Below are positions 15,822-24,384 of a stretch of DNA of 64,000 nucleotides, piece by piece. The DNA comes from CALGLS01 sp965222105 (GTDB lineage: Bacteria; Bacteroidota; Bacteroidia; Chitinophagales; Saprospiraceae). The notes under the pieces were generated by a model that saw only the letters and a list, made by a program, of their open reading frames with translations, had not been told where the DNA came from and ran no database searches. Position 1 is the first letter of the stretch. Every line of letters begins with the position of its first letter. A program made the position numbers and the translations under genes. The DNA lies in NCBI GenBank assembly GCA_965222105.1, contig CBDCTQ010000033.1:107066-171065 (forward strand). Direction: 5' to 3'.

Positions 15822-16460
15822 ATGAATTTAGCTTATAGGTATTGTAATTGGTTGACTGTTGGTTGTTGTTCGTTGATTGTTGTTGGTTGGTTGTTGGTGG
15901 TTGTTGGTTGCCGGTCTGAAAAGATTAAGTTTGAGGAAGTCGCTGCCCTTACGGAAAATGGCATCCATGCGGTCATTGAAATCCCCGCAGGTACCAACCA
16001 CAAAGCCGAATACAACTACGACACAGGCGAATTTGAAGTGGAAATTAAAAATGGCAAACCCAGGGTGGTCGATTTTCTACCCTATCCCGGCAACTACGGC
16101 TTCATCCCCTCCACTTATATGGACCCGGAACGGGGGGGCGATGGCGATGCACTTGATATACTGGTTATTGCCGAAAGCGTACCGGCGGGCACCATCCTGG
16201 AGGTCAAACCCATCGCCACCCTCCAACTGCTTGACGGCGGCGAAATTGACACCAAACTGATCGGAGTACCCATCGATACATCGCTGCAAGTGATTGAGGC
16301 GATGGACTTTATGACCTTTACCCTTCACTACAACGCCGCCCAGCAAATCATCCAAAACTGGTTTCTCAACTACAAAGGCCTGGGGGTGATGAAAATGGTG
16401 GGATGGAAAGACGAGCGACATGCGATGGGAGAGGTGCGGAAGTGGGTGAAGGAGATGTGA
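15822..16460 (+). CDS. ppa: Inorganic pyrophosphatase with lipoprotein-type signal
   Basis: Family I soluble-type pyrophosphatase, hydrolysing PPi to two phosphates. Active-site elements: IPAGTNHKAEYNYDTGEFEV, FLPYPGNYGFIPSTYMDPER, the metal-binding GGDGDALDILVIAE and KLIGVPID, plus the C-terminal NWFLNYKGL. Unlike the usual cytosolic enzyme it begins with a hydrophobic segment ending in a lipobox-like VVVGC, so it may be a periplasmic lipoprotein. The start is the ATG at 15822; a GTG lies two codons upstream. The signal region is encoded by a TTGGTTGTT-type simple repeat. Length 212 residues, about 35 more than the plain enzyme. Single-gene unit divergent from the arsenosugar genes. Confidence 0.87.
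   Translation: MNLAYRYCNWLTVGCCSLIVVGWLLVVVGCRSEKIKFEEVAALTENGIHAVIEIPAGTNHKAEYNYDTGEFEVEIKNGKPRVVDFLPYPGNYGFIPSTYMDPERGGDGDALDILVIAESVPAGTILEVKPIATLQLLDGGEIDTKLIGVPIDTSLQVIEAMDFMTFTLHYNAAQQIIQNWFLNYKGLGVMKMVGWKDERHAMGEVRKWVKEM
15848..15912 (+). repeat. TTG/GTT-rich simple-sequence tract inside a signal peptide
   Basis: About 65 bp consist almost entirely of TTGGTTG/TTGTTGG units and encode the hydrophobic core of the ppa signal peptide. Confidence 0.7.
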
Positions 16461-16628
16461 AAAGTTCAAGGTCAAGACAAAAATCTGAAGTTCAAATGCT
16501 GCGATGGTAAACTGCCGTATAGTCGCATAATAAGCACATATCTCAATCAGCGCTCAATTTGGCCGGGCGTGGCATTAATTCAACAAATGCCCCAATTTTT
16601 AAAACAAATCTGAAAAAAAAACATTAAA

Positions 16629-17918
16629 TTGGGTATGTTTTCTTCGATAAGTCTTCCTACGGATATGAATTACAGTTCAACACTATTAAAACAGGGCCGC
16701 TCCCTGGATTGGCTCCCCTTGTCTCGTGCCGGATATGGGGTGAGCATCCTGACCTCAATCCATCCCGTTGCCGATATCTGGGATAAGATAGCACCTGACG
16801 AAAACATCTTCCTTAGGTCCGGCTATTTAAAAGTGGTGGAAGACAATCCGCCCAAAGGCATGGGTTTTTGCTATCTGGTTTTCCGAAAGGACCGGCAAGC
16901 CATCGGACTGGCCGCCTGCCAAATCCAATATTTCAACGTGGATCAAAGCCTCAAGCAAAAGGAAAATGAATCGTCGCCTTGTTTTTTCAGTACCATTGGC
17001 CGCTATCTCAAGGGCTTGGTGGCGAGCAAGGTGGAATTCACTACATTTGTTTGCGGCAATCTATTGCTGACGGGGGAGCACGGCTATCATTTCGACTATC
17101 CTGCCCTGACGCCTTCACAGCGTTTTGAACTGGTAGACGAAGCGATGGATCTGGCCAAAAACCAACTCAACCAACAAGGCGCACACATCAACGGCTTTTT
17201 GATGAAAGACTTTTTTGAAAATACCCGACAGGCTTCTTTCCTAAAGTCGAATACCCGTCTCAACGAATTTACCATCGAACCCAACATGATACTGGACATG
17301 GCCCCCAAGTGGACTTCGTACGACGAATACCTGGCTTCCATGCATTCCAAATACCGCGTCCGCGCCAAAAAGGCAGCTAAGTCGGCAAAGGGAATTGAAA
17401 AGCAGTCTTTCGACGAAAGTCAGATCGATCAGTACAAAGAAGAATTGTACGGCTTGTATAAAAACGTCGCCGAAAAAAGCGGGTTCAACCTCATCAACCT
17501 CAATATCAATTACCTCCACGCCCTGAAGCAGGAATTCCAGGACGACTTCACCCTTGATGCCTATTTCCTCGACGGAAAAATGGTGGCTTTCTACACCACC
17601 TTACTCAATGGCCACGAACTGGAAGCCCACTTCCTCGGCTTCGACCACTCGCTCAACCGCCAGCATCAGATATACCTCAACATCCTGTACGACATTGTAA
17701 AGATCGGCATTCAAAAACGGGTGGAAAAGATCGTCTACGCCCGTACAGCGCTGGAGATCAAAAGCTCGGTGGGTGCCCGCCCACACGAAATGTATTGCTA
17801 TATGCGGCACCCCAACCCATTTTCCAACAAATTTATGGCACCCCTACTCGACTACCTCAAACCCAAAGCCGAGGAGCGCGTAGCACGGCAGCCTTTTAAG
17901 GACCGGGAACGGTATTGA
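16629..17918 (+). CDS. GNAT/FemAB-like acyltransferase-family protein
   Basis: A 429-residue protein resembling GNAT-fold BioF2/peptidogalycan-recognition proteins. The C-terminal half carries the acyltransferase-like elements: EYLASMHSKYRVRAKKAAKS, ELYGLYKNVAEKSGFNLINL, LDAYFLDGKMVAFYTTLLNG, AHFLGFDHSLNRQHQIYLNI and VYARTALEIKSSVGARPHEM. The N-terminal half contains GYLKVVEDNPPKGMGFCYLV and a second GNAT-like fold. Substrate unknown. Possible starts are 16629, 16635 (MFSSISLP) and 16668 (MNYSSTLL); the first is used as the longest. It converges with the sugar-nucleotide operon. Confidence 0.65.
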   Translation: MGMFSSISLPTDMNYSSTLLKQGRSLDWLPLSRAGYGVSILTSIHPVADIWDKIAPDENIFLRSGYLKVVEDNPPKGMGFCYLVFRKDRQAIGLAACQIQYFNVDQSLKQKENESSPCFFSTIGRYLKGLVASKVEFTTFVCGNLLLTGEHGYHFDYPALTPSQRFELVDEAMDLAKNQLNQQGAHINGFLMKDFFENTRQASFLKSNTRLNEFTIEPNMILDMAPKWTSYDEYLASMHSKYRVRAKKAAKSAKGIEKQSFDESQIDQYKEELYGLYKNVAEKSGFNLINLNINYLHALKQEFQDDFTLDAYFLDGKMVAFYTTLLNGHELEAHFLGFDHSLNRQHQIYLNILYDIVKIGIQKRVEKIVYARTALEIKSSVGARPHEMYCYMRHPNPFSNKFMAPLLDYLKPKAEERVARQPFKDRERY

Positions 17919-17974
17919 GGTTTTCTGGATTTTGTTTGCTAATGCTTAGATGGACCAATTAGCTTCCAATTACA

Positions 17975-19036
17975 CTACCGATCCACATACTGCTGTTGGT
18001 AATACTGCTTGTATTGTCCGGAGGTGACGTTGGTCAGCCACCCTTCGTTGGCCAGGTACCACTCTGCGGTTTTTCGCATACCTTCTTCCGACTGGATGCT
18101 GGGAGCCCATCCCAATTCGTTCATCAGTTTGGAGGCGTCGATGGCGTAGCGTCGGTCGTGGCCGGCCCGGTCTTTTACGAAAGCGATGAGCTTACGCGAT
18201 TCGCCGGAGGGGCGGCCGAGGAGGTCGTCCATAATGTCGCAGAGGACGTGGATGAGGTCGATGTTTTTCCATTCGTTGTTGCCGCCAATGTTGTAGGTTT
18301 CGCCGGTTCGTCCCTTGTGGAAAATCAGGTCGATGGCTTCGGCATGGTCGATGACCCAAAGCCAGTCGCGGGTGTATTTGCCGTCGCCATAAACGGGGAG
18401 GGGTTTGTTGTGCTTGATATTGTGGATGAAGAGGGGCAACAGCTTTTCAGGAAACTGATTGGGGCCGTAGTTATTTGAGCAGTTCGAAATGACGACCGGC
18501 AACTTGTACGTATGGTAGTAGGCCCTCACCAGGTGGTCGGAGCTGGCTTTGGAGGCGGAGTAGGGACTGCGCGGATCGTAAGGCGTTTCTTCGGTGAACA
18601 GCCCCGTTTCTCCCAGCGTACCGTACACTTCATCGGTGGATACGTGGTAAAACAATTTGCCGGAAGGCACCTCCCCCCAAAGATGGCGGGCCGCATTGAG
18701 TAGGTTGACAGTGCCTATGATATTGGTATGGATGAAACTCATCGGATCGGCAATGGAACGGTCGACATGCGACTCCGCTGCCAGGTGGATAACACCGTCG
18801 AATTGGTGGGTTTCAAACAATTCATTTACAAATCCGGCGTCGACGATGTCACCTTTTACGAAATGATAGTTGTCGGCGTTCTCGATGTCCCGGAGGTTTT
18901 CCAGGTTGCCGGCATAGGTCAACGCATCGAGGTTGACGATTCGATAGTCCGGATACTTATTGACCATGAGCCGTACCAGGTGTGAGCCGATGAACCCGGC
19001 GCCTCCTGTAATTAGTATGTTCTTTTTAAATGGCAT
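17975..19036 (-). CDS. rfbB: dTDP-glucose 4,6-dehydratase
   Basis: A 353-residue extended SDR that converts dTDP-glucose to dTDP-4-keto-6-deoxyglucose. It has the NAD-binding GGAGFIGSHLVR at the N-terminus, DALTYAGNLENL, HLAAESHVDRSI, the catalytic-region STDEVYGTLGETGLF, the YxxxK motif in YSASKASSDHLVRAY, SNNYGPNQFPEKLLP and DWLWVIDHAEAID, all standard for RmlB. Length is normal. It is the last gene of a minus-strand set following the UDP-glucuronate decarboxylase-like gene by 48 bp of AT-rich sequence. The other rml genes are absent from the window. Confidence 0.93.
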   Translation of the reverse strand: MPFKKNILITGGAGFIGSHLVRLMVNKYPDYRIVNLDALTYAGNLENLRDIENADNYHFVKGDIVDAGFVNELFETHQFDGVIHLAAESHVDRSIADPMSFIHTNIIGTVNLLNAARHLWGEVPSGKLFYHVSTDEVYGTLGETGLFTEETPYDPRSPYSASKASSDHLVRAYYHTYKLPVVISNCSNNYGPNQFPEKLLPLFIHNIKHNKPLPVYGDGKYTRDWLWVIDHAEAIDLIFHKGRTGETYNIGGNNEWKNIDLIHVLCDIMDDLLGRPSGESRKLIAFVKDRAGHDRRYAIDASKLMNELGWAPSIQSEEGMRKTAEWYLANEGWLTNVTSGQYKQYYQQQYVDR

Positions 19037-19084
19037 GGAAAAATAATTAATGATTATAATTATTAATTATTAATTATTGATTGA

Positions 19085-20023
19085 TTATTTAACGACTTCC
19101 TTAAAGTACTCAAACGTTTTCTTCAACCCTTCAGAGCGGGGATATTGCGGCTCCCAGTCCAGCACTTCTTTGGCGCGGCTGATGTCGGGTTTGCGTTGTT
19201 TGGGATCGTCCTGGGGGAGGGGCTTGTATATGAGGTGTGCTTCGGGATTTCCGACAAGGGCTAACACTTCTTCTCCGAATTCTTTGATGGTGATCTCATC
19301 GGGATTGCCGATGTTTACCGGAAGGTGAAAATTGCTCAGCAGCAGCCGGTAGATGCCTTCGATGAGGTCGTCGACGTAGCAGAAGGACCGCGTTTGGGAT
19401 CCATCTCCAAAAACGGTCAACCCTTCGCCGCGGATGGCTTGCGAGAAAAAGGCCGGTAGCACCCGCCCGTCGTTGACCCGCATACGTGGGCCATAGGTGT
19501 TGAAAATGCGAACGATGCGGGTTTCGAGGCCGTGGTAAGTGTGGTAGGCCATGGTGATGGCTTCCTGGAATCGCTTGGCTTCGTCGTACACGCCGCGTGG
19601 GCCGATGGGGTTGACGTTGCCCCAGTAGGTTTCTGTCTGTGGGTGTTCGAGGGGGTCGCCATACACTTCGGAGGTGGAGGCGATGAGGATGCGCGACCCC
19701 TTGCTTTTGGCCAGCCCGAGGAGGTTGTGGGTGCCCAGTGAGCCCACCTTGAGGGTTTGGATGGGCATTTGTAGGTAATCGATCGGGCTGGCCGGAGAGG
19801 CGAAGTGGAGAATGTAGTCGAGCCTTCCGGAAACGTGAACAAATTTAGAGACATCGTGATAATAAAACTCAAAATCTTTGAGCGGAAACAGATGTTCTAT
19901 GTTTTTCAGATCACCGGTGAGCAGGTTGTCCATGCCGACGACGCGGTAGCCCTCTTTGAGAAAACGATCGCAAAGGTGAGACCCCAAAAATCCGGCAGCG
20001 CCGGTGATTAGTACTCTTTTCAT
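19085..20023 (-). CDS. UDP-glucuronate decarboxylase-like SDR (UDP-xylose synthase type)
   Basis: A 312-residue extended SDR beginning MKRVLITGAAGFLGSHLCDR (Rossmann GxxGxxG). Further motifs: VVGMDNLLTGDLKNIEHL, ILHFASPASPIDYLQMPIQT, STSEVYGDPLEHPQ, the catalytic YxxxK as GVYDEAKRFQEA, TRIVRIFNTYGPRM and RSFCYVDDLIEGIYRL. The pattern ASPASPxxYxxxPIxT and IxNTYGPRM is typical of UXS enzymes, which turn UDP-glucuronate into UDP-xylose. The start codon overlaps the stop of the upstream aminotransferase by 4 bp, so translation is likely coupled. Close SDR relatives such as dTDP-sugar epimerases cannot be fully excluded. Confidence 0.82.
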   Translation of the reverse strand: MKRVLITGAAGFLGSHLCDRFLKEGYRVVGMDNLLTGDLKNIEHLFPLKDFEFYYHDVSKFVHVSGRLDYILHFASPASPIDYLQMPIQTLKVGSLGTHNLLGLAKSKGSRILIASTSEVYGDPLEHPQTETYWGNVNPIGPRGVYDEAKRFQEAITMAYHTYHGLETRIVRIFNTYGPRMRVNDGRVLPAFFSQAIRGEGLTVFGDGSQTRSFCYVDDLIEGIYRLLLSNFHLPVNIGNPDEITIKEFGEEVLALVGNPEAHLIYKPLPQDDPKQRKPDISRAKEVLDWEPQYPRSEGLKKTFEYFKEVVK

Positions 20024-21153
20024 GTTGTTGCTAAGTGTCGTTCAAAAACTTGAAGAATTCTGGATTGTGCGGCTTCGGTCAGTTCGGTGTGTATGGGCAG
20101 GGAAAGCAGTTTTTCGGCGAGCATTTCGGCCACCGGGAAGTCGCCCTCCTGGTATCCGTAGCGGGAATATGCTTTTTGCAGGTGCAAAGGTACGGGATAA
20201 TATATTGCCGACGAAATTCCAGCGGCACTCAATGCCTGTTGAATCTCCTGCCTGGAGTAGTCCAATTTGACGGTATATTGGTGAAAGACATGATTGCTGT
20301 ACGGAACGCGGTGGGGAATTGTTACCCCCGGCAGGGTAGAGAGCACCTCGTCGTAGCGGGCGGCGGCCTGTTGTCTTGCTTTCGCAAAATCGTCGAGGTG
20401 GCGCAACTTGACCGAAAGGATGGCCGCTTGGATGGCGTCGAGGCGGGAATTAATGCCCACCTCATCGTGATAATAACGGGTTTTCATGCCGTGGTTGGCG
20501 AGCAGACGGATGCGGTCGGCCAGTTGGTCGTCGTTGGTAAACAGGGCGCCGCCGTCGCCGTAGCATCCCAGATTTTTGGAGGGGTAGAAGGAGGTGGTAC
20601 CTATTTGACCGATGGTGCCGACCTTTTGGGTGACGCCATTTGTGAAAGCATAATCGGCCCCGATGGCCTGTGCGTTGTCTTCCACTACGTAGATGTCGGT
20701 ATTTTCCGTAAGGTGGAGGATGGCTTCCATATTGGCGGCCTGCCCAAACAGGTGGACCGGGATGATGCAACGGGTGCGGCGGGTGATGGCCTCTGCGATG
20801 GCGTCGGGGTCGATGTTGAAGCTGTCGGGTCGACAGTCGACAAATACGGGAGTCAGCCCCAGCAAGGCGATCACCTCGGCAGTGGCTATAAAAGTGAAGG
20901 GGGTGGTGATGACTTCGTCGCCGGGCTGAAGGTCGAGAGCCATGAGGGCGAGCTGGAGGGCGTCGGTGCCGTTGGCGCAGGGAATAACGTGGCCTGCGTT
21001 GAGGTAGGTTGCCAGTTGATCTGCAAATCGCGCCACCTGTGGCCCGCCGATGAAGTGGCTGCTGTCGAGTACTTCTTGTATGGCGGCGTCGATTTCGGGT
21101 TTCAGGCGCTGGTACTGGCCCTGAAGATCGACCATGGGTTGGGTAGTAGACAT
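20020..21153 (-). CDS. DegT/DnrJ/EryC1/StrS family sugar aminotransferase
   Basis: A 377-residue PLP-dependent aminotransferase acting on keto-sugar nucleotides. I start at MSTTQPMVDLQGQYQRLKPE; the longer ORF from 21279 adds a basic, unlikely tail. Features: SSHFIGGPQVARFADQLATY, ANGTDALQLALMALDLQPGD, GDEVITTPFTFIATAEVIAL, VEDNAQAIGADY, and the PLP-lysine region TTSFYPSKNLGCYGDGGALF with K in SKNLG. It resembles WbpE-type 3-keto-hexuronate aminotransferases, but the substrate cannot be read from sequence. First gene of the operon DegT - UXS-like - rfbB, pointing to a modified sugar for LPS, capsule or glycoprotein. Confidence 0.87.
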   Translation of the reverse strand: MSTTQPMVDLQGQYQRLKPEIDAAIQEVLDSSHFIGGPQVARFADQLATYLNAGHVIPCANGTDALQLALMALDLQPGDEVITTPFTFIATAEVIALLGLTPVFVDCRPDSFNIDPDAIAEAITRRTRCIIPVHLFGQAANMEAILHLTENTDIYVVEDNAQAIGADYAFTNGVTQKVGTIGQIGTTSFYPSKNLGCYGDGGALFTNDDQLADRIRLLANHGMKTRYYHDEVGINSRLDAIQAAILSVKLRHLDDFAKARQQAAARYDEVLSTLPGVTIPHRVPYSNHVFHQYTVKLDYSRQEIQQALSAAGISSAIYYPVPLHLQKAYSRYGYQEGDFPVAEMLAEKLLSLPIHTELTEAAQSRILQVFERHLATT

Positions 21154-21264
21154 GGGTTGAGTTTGAGTGGTTCGGTTCGGAGGGCAAAGATAGTGGTTTT
21201 TTTGGCGGGGTTTGTTTTTTGGATAAGGGTATAAAGAGAGCCCTGTATAAAGAATCATTCCTTT

Positions 21265-21294
21265 TTGCAATCTGAACAAGGATTGATATATTTG
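21265..21294 (+). promoter_or_regulatory. Bacteroidota-type promoter of the C25-like gene
   Basis: TTG (21265-21267), 19-nt spacer, TATATTTG (21287-21294), 65 nt upstream of the ATG at 21359. A textbook -33/-7 pair. Confidence 0.7.
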
Positions 21295-21358
21295 GGACGG
21301 ACCTGTACCGTCATGGGGGAGGGAATCGCTTCAATGCATCACCATAAAAACGAATTCA

Positions 21359-23433
21359 ATGAAAAACCCAAACATCATCCTGATTCTATCCTTGATCCTT
21401 TCAAATACAATTTTTGGACAAATAATTTCAACCTTCGATTATGCCGATGAAGGCCAAAGAGTTTGCCTGGTAGAGGTGACTGTCGAACAAAACCCCGCTG
21501 CGGTTACCCTTCATTTTTTAGACGCGGCTTTGAATACCAACAATGATTTTTCGGTGTATCGCCGGGCCATGTACGGCAGTGGGGCAGATTGGATATTGAA
21601 GGCGGAGAACCTCCAGGCAGGAACAACTGCCTGGACGGATACAGACGTTAACCTGGGCGAAGTGTGGGAATACCAGGTGAGGCGAACACATCCGCAGGGA
21701 GATGCTTTTGGCTATGTATGCGCTGCGGTGTTTTACGACCAAAGCGATTACCGGGGGCAGTTGATCCTGGTCGTTGCCGAAGATGTTCCCGTGGCGCTGC
21801 CCGATGAGGTAGTCCGACTTAAAAAGGATTTGACAGCAGACGGATGGTTTGTCAATGAACTAGTAGTAGGAGTGGGGGCCTCCGATTTTGAGGAAGGAGC
21901 GGCCGTAGTAGAAGTTAAAAACGCCATAGCAGAAATTTATAACAATGCTCCTCCACAGGACAAACCCAGGGTGCTGTTTGTCCTGGGCCATGTGCCACTT
22001 CCCCGGTCAGGTCAGGGCTTGCAACCACCCGACGGACACATCGAAGCCTCCGGTGCGAGGGGTTCTGACTGCTACTATGCTGATATGGACGGGGAGTTTA
22101 CCGATACCGCTACCTACGACATTCCGGAGCAGAATCTATTGTTGCCCAAAGAATCATCCTGGCGATTATCAAATGGGATCAGGACGTTATCCCCTCCGAG
22201 TTGGAAATGGCCTTTGGAAGGGTAAATTTTCGACACATAAGCGATGGGAATATGGCCGACGAAATGGCTGCTTTGAAAATCTACTTGGATCGCCTTCATG
22301 AACATAGATACGTTTTGGATGGAGCAAAAATTGGAACCAAATCAGGCTTTTATGAAAATGGATATTGGAATTCGACGGATGCTTCCTATCGTTGTCTTCC
22401 GGCTCTTTCCGGTGGTGACAACATCATAAATAGCAGTGTTTCTGCTCCTACCGGACATAGCCAATGGGTCAACAACCACGGCCCCTTGATCTGGTATATG
22501 TCCAATCAATTCGTACCAAATTTGGCGGAGTGGGACAACATAGGAATGGACGCGTTGGTATATAGCAGCGACCAAAGCGTTTTTGGATATGGGGACATCC
22601 CCAATAACACCGATGTGTATAATGATTGGCATCAAAGCACCATCCGAAGAATTCTGAGCTACGACACCAAATGCCTGATGGCGATTTGGACCACCTCTGC
22701 CATCAACGTTTTTCACCAGGCGGGCGTGGGGGAGCCGCTTGGATACGCCTGCAAATTTATTATGGACCACAACACCACAAACCAAAACTATGAAAAATTT
22801 GTGCAGAGCTGGGATAATCCGGATTGGTGGAATCGCACCCACTTTAATTTTTTCGGTGATCCGACCTTGCGCCTGTATCAGACCTTTCCCGCTGCCGATC
22901 TTCAAATTGTCGATGATGCTCCGGTTTTTAAACTGGAATGGAGCCCTTCTCCCGACGAAAATTTAGTTGGATATCACGTTTACAAAAGTGATACAGAATT
23001 CGGGATTTATAACAAAATTACCGGTCCGGGCCCAATTGCGAATACGCATTTTGTCGACTCCACTTACCAATTCGGCGACTGGTATATGGTGCGGGCGCTG
23101 GCCGAGCAGACCACGGGCTCCGGCGTGTTTCTACACCCGAGCCAGGGCATTTTTATTCAGGGTGATGTGCCTGCGGTTACAAACTCAATTGAATGGAATG
23201 ATAAAGTGGCCATATCCCCTAATCCGGCCTTTGACCAACTCAATATTTTGTCTACATTTCACTTTCGTAAAATAGAAATATGGGACGCTCATGGCAAACG
23301 GATTTTTGAACGACAACTACCTGGCCTTTCTTCCATTTCAATAGACATTGGTCAGTTGGTCGGTGGACTCTATACGGTAAAAGTCTGCTCAGAGCGGAAA
23401 CTGGGCATAAAAAAATTTGTAAAGATTAGATGA
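21359..23433 (+). CDS. Peptidase C25 (gingipain-like) family T9SS protein, frameshifted
   Basis: Two frames make one gene. Frame A (21359-22225, stop) starts with a signal peptide and holds a beta-rich N-terminal domain, then the C25-type VVAEDVPVALPDEVVRLKKD, RVLFVLGHVPLPRSG and SDCYYADMDGEFTD. Frame B runs to 23433 and reads KWDQDVIPSELEMAFGR where the family expects it. The break is at about 22152-22178, through two +1 changes or one -1. The C-terminal part has the C25 hallmark HFNFFGDPTLRLY, an FN3-like domain and a T9SS type A domain (ISPNPAFDQLNI to KKFVKIR). The catalytic His/Cys pair of gingipains is not evident (IWTTSAINVFHQ where a Cys is expected), so activity is doubtful even if the frame is intact. 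Confidence 0.72.
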
Positions 23434-23609
23434 AATACAACAATAAGCAATCGGGCCAATCTTAATTCAATTTTCGAGAAGATAAAAAATAAATTGCTAA
23501 TTTCGCATGTTGAAGTACTGGAAGAAAGTCAATCTGAAAATCAATACTTTGAAAAACTACGGTTTAAGATACTATGGAAAATAACCCCATCATCATCAAA
23601 ATATACAGC

Positions 23610-24374
23610 ATGAAAATCATTCGATACCTAACCTTCTTCTTTCTCACCACCACCTTGTCTGCCCAATCCAATGAGCAACCGGCCCTCAACCAGGGCAACG
23701 CCATCCTTTTCGACATATTCTATGGAGCGGCCCTTCCCGGTGGCGACCTCGATGACCGCTTCGGCAATAGTTTCGACATAGGAGGAGGCCTGGAATGGAT
23801 GACCGGCGACCAAAACTGGATATTCGGCGTCGCCGGAGGTGTGATATTTGGCAGAAAAGTAGAAGAAGATGTACTCGCCAATCTCCGCACTCCCGAAGGG
23901 CAGATCATAGGCAGCAATGCCGCCTGGGCAAACATCGGCATCAGGCAGCGTGGCTTTCACGTAGAAGCCCGGTTCGGAAAACTAATTCCACTGATAAAGA
24001 ACAACACCAGAAGTGGCCTGCGGCTGGCACTCGGCCTGGGCCTTCTGCAACACAAAATACGCCTCCAGGAAGACCCCCAGTCATTCGTCCCGCAAGTCAT
24101 CGACGATTACGCCAAAGGCTACGACCGGCTCACCAACGGCCTGATGGTCAGCGAATTCATCGGCTACCAACACCTGGCCAACAACAAACTCGTCAACTTT
24201 TACGCAGGCATTGAACTCACTCAAGGCTTCACCAAAAACCGCCGCGACTGGGACTTTCCCACCAACGGCCCCAGCGATCAAAGCAGCCGCACCGATCTCC
24301 TTTTCGGATTTAAAGTAGGGTGGGTGCTGCCATTTTACATCAGCAAACGACACGCAGAAAGCATCCGCTATTGA
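23610..24374 (+). CDS. Outer-membrane beta-barrel-like protein
   Basis: A 254-residue protein beginning MKIIRYLTFFFLTTTLSAQS, a clear signal peptide; an earlier in-frame Met at 23574 would lengthen it unnaturally. The mature region alternates hydrophobic and polar residues in strand-like segments with Gly and aromatic girdles: FDIFYGAALPGGDLDDRFGN, SFDIGGGLEWMTGDQNWIFG, RSGLRLALGLGLLQHKI, NFYAGIELTQGF, LLFGFKVGWVLPFY. This suggests a small 8-10-stranded outer-membrane barrel. No specific family recognised. The kdtA gene starts 10 bp after the stop, so the two are probably co-transcribed, linking this protein to the outer-membrane/LPS setting. Confidence 0.65.
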   Translation: MKIIRYLTFFFLTTTLSAQSNEQPALNQGNAILFDIFYGAALPGGDLDDRFGNSFDIGGGLEWMTGDQNWIFGVAGGVIFGRKVEEDVLANLRTPEGQIIGSNAAWANIGIRQRGFHVEARFGKLIPLIKNNTRSGLRLALGLGLLQHKIRLQEDPQSFVPQVIDDYAKGYDRLTNGLMVSEFIGYQHLANNKLVNFYAGIELTQGFTKNRRDWDFPTNGPSDQSSRTDLLFGFKVGWVLPFYISKRHAESIRY

Positions 24375-24384
24375 GTACCCTTCT

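Noticed and set aside
20035..21234. A 399-codon open frame on the plus strand
   Set aside because: It lies antisense to the aminotransferase gene, which has all family motifs. The antisense frame has no recognisable features and reflects GC-biased codons.
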